DNA of 64,000 nt from Terriglobus saanensis SP1PR4. GTDB lineage: Bacteria; Acidobacteriota; Terriglobia; Terriglobales; Acidobacteriaceae. Where the stretch lies: contig NC_014963.1 in assembly GCF_000179915.2 (NCBI RefSeq), positions 1,302,001 to 1,366,000 on the forward strand. The letters are read 5' to 3'. Every line of letters begins with the position of its first letter. Positions within the stretch are counted from its first letter, which is position 1. The notes under the pieces were generated by a model. It worked only from the letters and a program-made list of their open reading frames with translations, did not search any database and was not told where the DNA came from. The translations under genes were made by a program, and so were the position numbers. Below, one piece after another: positions 61,614 through 64,000 of this stretch.

Positions 61614-62540
61614 TTGGACCTCTTTCAGCTCGAAACCTTTCTCGCCGTCGCCCAGGAACGAAGCTTTTCGCGGGCTGCTGTTCGCCTTCGCAGGACCCAA
61701 CCCGCCATCAGCCAGACTGTTGCAAAGCTCGAAGCGGAGCTGGGAGAGGCCCTCTTTGAGCGCTCCATGCGCGACGGATCGCTCACGGACGCGGGCGAGG
61801 TCCTCCGGGAATACGCCCAAAAGCTGCTCAACCTTCGGTCAGAAGCCAGTGGTGCGCTGGAAGAGCTGCGCTCCCTGCACCGGGGCATCCTGAATCTCGC
61901 CGCCAACGAATACACCTGTCTCTATCTCCTTCCGCTTCTGGATATCTTTCGCAGAAAGCATCCCCGCATCAAGGTCACGGTGCATCGGTCCCTGGCCAGC
62001 CGCATTGCGGACGAAGTTCTGGCGCATTCCGTTGAGCTTGGCGTGCTCTCCTTCCGTCCGGAGGATCCGCAGGTACGCTCGATCGTTGTCTACCGAGATG
62101 CCCTCTCCTTCGTCGTTCATCCAAAACACCCTTTAGCTACCGCGAAGTCCGTTTCGATCCGCGATCTGGGTTCGGAGGACTTTGTCGCCCACAACGTTCC
62201 CTCCCCGCAGCGCGCCAAGGTGATGGACGCCTTCCGTCGCCACAAAACTCCTCTACGGATCGAAGTGGAGCTGCCTTCGCTCGACGCCGTGAAGCGCTTC
62301 GTCGCCATGGGGAATGGCGTAGCCATCGCGCCCGGACTCAGCGTGGAAAGCGAACTCGCCTCCGGGAACCTGGTGCAGGTGATGGTGAAAGAGTTGCAGA
62401 TGGAGCGAAAGCTGCGTCTCGTCCACCGCAAGCAGGCCACGCTTTCGCACGCAGCCATGGCCTTTTTGGAGGTCGTGGAGACCCACGCCGCCATCACGGG
62501 CGATCCGTATAGCTATCTCCTCGAACGGTCCCCGCATTAA
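61614..62540 (+). CDS. LysR-family transcriptional regulator, divergent to leuA
   Basis: About 308 residues. The N-terminal winged helix reads DLFQLETFLAVAQERSFSRAA and RRTQPAISQTVAKLEAELG, the classic LysR start. The effector domain follows from about residue 90 (RGILNLAANEYTCLYLLPLL, then GVLSFRPEDPQVRSIVVY). The start was put at the TTG of 61614 because family members begin M-x-L-x-x-L-x-x-F at this point; another TTG at 61593 gives seven more residues. Divergent placement next to a nine-gene leu-ilv block and an operator-like dyad makes it the likely regulator of that block, with a branched-chain intermediate as probable effector. That link is inference. Confidence 0.88.
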   Translation: MDLFQLETFLAVAQERSFSRAAVRLRRTQPAISQTVAKLEAELGEALFERSMRDGSLTDAGEVLREYAQKLLNLRSEASGALEELRSLHRGILNLAANEYTCLYLLPLLDIFRRKHPRIKVTVHRSLASRIADEVLAHSVELGVLSFRPEDPQVRSIVVYRDALSFVVHPKHPLATAKSVSIRDLGSEDFVAHNVPSPQRAKVMDAFRRHKTPLRIEVELPSLDAVKRFVAMGNGVAIAPGLSVESELASGNLVQVMVKELQMERKLRLVHRKQATLSHAAMAFLEVVETHAAITGDPYSYLLERSPH

Positions 62541-62628
62541 TTTTGCTCCGGATGTGGGAACTCCTTCGGGGGATCCTCGTCTGTACTGGAAGCGGCCTTG
62601 GAAGATCGGCCGTCCGCGAGGAAAGAGT

Positions 62629-63006
62629 ATGAGCCGTTTTGATCTGAATCGTCTACACGTTGGCATTGTAGGAATGTGCCTTCTCGCCGCTCCCGCAGCA
62701 CTGGTTCTGGCCCAACAGGACACGCCGCCCCCAGGCGATGGCATGCGTCCTGGAGGTCCAGGCGGCGACCGCATGGGAGATCGCTTGGCCGATCGTCTGA
62801 ATCTGACCGCCGACCAGCGCACCCAACTCAAAGCCATCCAGCAAGCCACCCGCCAACAGGAGATGGAACTGCATAAAGAAGAGACCGCGAAGCTTCGCGC
62901 CCTCCTCACAGACGAGCAACGCGCGAAGTTCGACCAGATGCAGGCGCAGATGCAGCAGCGCCGAGGTCAACGCGGCATGGACAATTCCCAGGCACCGCCC
63001 CAGTAA
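62629..63006 (+). CDS. Spy/CpxP-like periplasmic protein
   Basis: A 125-residue secreted protein. It has a signal peptide (VGIVGMCLLAAPAALVLA|QQ), then a glycine/proline/aspartate stretch, then a helical part with LTADQRTQLKAIQQATRQQ and LLTDEQRAKFDQMQAQMQQ. These are the two L-T-x-x-Q motifs of the Spy/CpxP family of small periplasmic chaperones and stress sensors. It ends in a glutamine/arginine-rich tail. GAGGA lies six bases before the ATG at 62629. It is single and not near a CpxAR-type system. The 190 bp after it (63007-63199) hold only a weak promoter-like TACAAT at about 63118. Confidence 0.75.
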   Translation: MSRFDLNRLHVGIVGMCLLAAPAALVLAQQDTPPPGDGMRPGGPGGDRMGDRLADRLNLTADQRTQLKAIQQATRQQEMELHKEETAKLRALLTDEQRAKFDQMQAQMQQRRGQRGMDNSQAPPQ

Positions 63007-63199
63007 GGCCGCGGTGGAACCCCGGGCCGTCGTCGGTTTTACCTGCGGCGGCCTTCGCCTGCGCGCTCACTTTGCATCGGATGACACTCGTTCCACCTTC
63101 CTCGGCCCATGTACAGGTACAATAAAATGGATTGCTGTACCGGTGCCGCCTTCAAGGGCAAGCCCCTGGATGCAGGAAAGGTGAAGGTTGATCCGCGGA

Positions 63200-63799
63200 A
63201 TGAAGAAGACGATTTGGTTGGGTGCTCTGCTGCTGTCGGCAGCTGTAATGCATGGACAGGAAAGCCGACAGGACGTGAGTGTAAGCGCAATCGGTATCTT
63301 TGCGCCTCAGGTAAATGGAAATAGTGCGCAGTTGAATACCAATTCAACGACCGGCTTCCTCGCCAGCTACCGCTACATGCTCACGCCGCGCAGCGCCCTG
63401 GAGTTGAACTACTCCTTCGCACAGTACACGGACATCTTTCGCACCAGCTTCTATCCCAACGGCCTCCGCATCCATGCGCGCCAGCAGGAACTGACTGGGG
63501 CTTATGTCTACAACATGAACTTCCGCCGGATTAATCCTTTTCTTGAGGCTGGCGTCGGCGGTTTCATTCTCACTCCGATCCGCGACTTTCAGACGCAGAC
63601 TCTGGATACCAAGCAGAACACCAATATCGGTGCTCTCTTTGGCGCAGGTGTCGCGTATGAGCTCAGCCCCAGCTATGACATTCGCGTGCAATACCGTGGA
63701 TTCCTTCTGAAATCCCCCAACTTCGGTATCGACAACTTCAAGACCAACCGCTATGAAATCATCTCCATGCCTACGGTTGGCGTTGCCTATCACTTCTAA
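63200..63799 (+). CDS. outer-membrane beta-barrel protein
   Basis: A 199-residue protein with signal peptide KKTIWLGALLLSAAVMHG|QE and an eight-strand-like barrel (SYRYMLTPRSALELNYSFAQY, ELTGAYVYNMNF, NPFLEAGVGGFILTP, YDIRVQYRGFLL). It ends in GVAYHF, with the terminal Phe that the barrel assembly machinery recognises. It resembles small OmpA/OmpW-like porin-family proteins; no ligand can be inferred. The start is the ATG at 63200, or possibly the TTG at 63188, which has the better ribosome-binding spacing (AAAGG). A similar C-terminus occurs on the convergent gene at the window end. Confidence 0.8.
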   Translation: MKKTIWLGALLLSAAVMHGQESRQDVSVSAIGIFAPQVNGNSAQLNTNSTTGFLASYRYMLTPRSALELNYSFAQYTDIFRTSFYPNGLRIHARQQELTGAYVYNMNFRRINPFLEAGVGGFILTPIRDFQTQTLDTKQNTNIGALFGAGVAYELSPSYDIRVQYRGFLLKSPNFGIDNFKTNRYEIISMPTVGVAYHF

Positions 63800-63821
63800 A
63801 AGAGAAACTAGCTGAAATGAC

Positions 63822-63851
63822 AAAGGCCCTGGAGAGTTCTCCGGGGCCTTT
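63822..63851. terminator. intrinsic terminator-like hairpin between convergent barrel genes
   Basis: AAAGGCCCTGGAGA (63822-63835) pairs with TCTCCGGGGCCTTT (63838-63851) over up to 14 bp with one G-T pair. The stem itself ends in T on both strands, though a long T-run is lacking. It probably serves both converging genes. Confidence 0.7.
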
Positions 63852-63874
63852 CTCTTGTCTTTCTTCGCGATCCA

Positions 63875-64000
63875 TTAGAAGTGGTACGCCACGCCTGCTG
63901 TCAACATCTTGGGCGTCAAAGCGCCGTTCGGGAAGCCCTTCCAATGCTGATATTCAAAATCGCCGCGGACGTTGATATGTCTTGTAACGTTCAAGTCCAC
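63875..64000 (-). CDS. outer-membrane beta-barrel protein, C-terminal part only
   Basis: The reverse strand is open from the window edge to a TAA at 63877-63875. Its 41 codons include VRGDFEYQHWKGFPNG and end in MLTAGVAYHF. The last six residues (GVAYHF) equal the end of the neighbouring barrel gene at 63200, and alternating polar/apolar residues with a final Phe are typical of outer-membrane beta-barrels. The remainder lies outside the window. Confidence 0.7.
   Translation of the reverse strand: MDLNVTRHINVRGDFEYQHWKGFPNGALTPKMLTAGVAYHF

Noticed and set aside
63007-63199. Possible riboswitch in the GC-rich leader before the outer-membrane barrel gene
   Set aside because: I could not fit it to a known riboswitch core; only a weak -10-like element is seen.

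Overview
The window looks like a chromosomal segment of a soil-type member of the Acidobacteriota (class Terriglobia). Three observations suggest this: very large TonB-dependent receptors with an N-terminal carboxypeptidase-regulatory-like (Oar-type) domain, a family of membrane-tethered regulators with an N-terminal helical domain that is common in that class, and a HemQ-type haem gene beside hemACD. The assignment is inferred from gene content, not from a phylogenetic marker. I saw no transposase, integrase, phage gene or CRISPR array.

Layout. (1) 1-1.8 kb: an ArsR repressor and a PRISE-type short-chain reductase with a palindromic operator, next to a frameshifted relic of a NodT-type efflux protein. 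(2) 1.9-23.8 kb: three parallel modules, each with an Oar-like receptor followed by a Tat-exported enzyme (a six-hairpin glycosidase-like protein, a DUF1868 2H phosphoesterase, a GH127 enzyme). Three membrane-anchored regulators sharing one N-terminal domain are interleaved with them. Two of the regulator-receptor intergenic regions carry nearly the same 19-bp direct-repeat box, and each receptor-enzyme junction contains a hairpin without a T-run. This is the best candidate in the window for a system that has not been described in detail. (3) 23.8-29.7 kb, minus strand: tRNA-Gln, a peptide-type solute-binding lipoprotein, anmK and mutS with overlapping ends, and a small membrane protein. (4) 29.9-34.1 kb: three tandem GT1-like glycosyltransferases, each behind a copy of the same 63-64 bp leader with a hairpin, closed by a strong terminator.

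(5) 34.2-39.6 kb: hemX-hemA-hemC-hemD on the plus strand, meeting a hemQ-nth pair on the minus strand. (6) 39.7-41.5 kb: a DedA protein and a His-tailed permease. (7) 41.7-45.1 kb: flbD-motA-motB diverging from a flagellin gene that has a good sigma-28 type promoter and a strong terminator. (8) 45.1-51.2 kb: a CysJ-like reductase without a flavodoxin domain, a cyclic-nucleotide-binding histidine kinase coupled to a medium-chain reductase, a DinB-like protein and a large membrane protein.

(9) 51.3-61.5 kb, minus strand: one nine-gene block, leuA-leuB-leuC-leuD-(secreted protein)-ilvD-ilvB-ilvN-ilvC, which covers almost all of branched-chain amino acid synthesis apart from the transaminase. It ends at a terminator and starts opposite a divergent LysR regulator. 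(10) 62.6-64.0 kb: a Spy/CpxP-like periplasmic protein and two convergent outer-membrane beta-barrel proteins, the second cut by the window edge. Start codons were chosen from ribosome-binding sites, paralogue alignment and signal peptides, and several are uncertain as stated.
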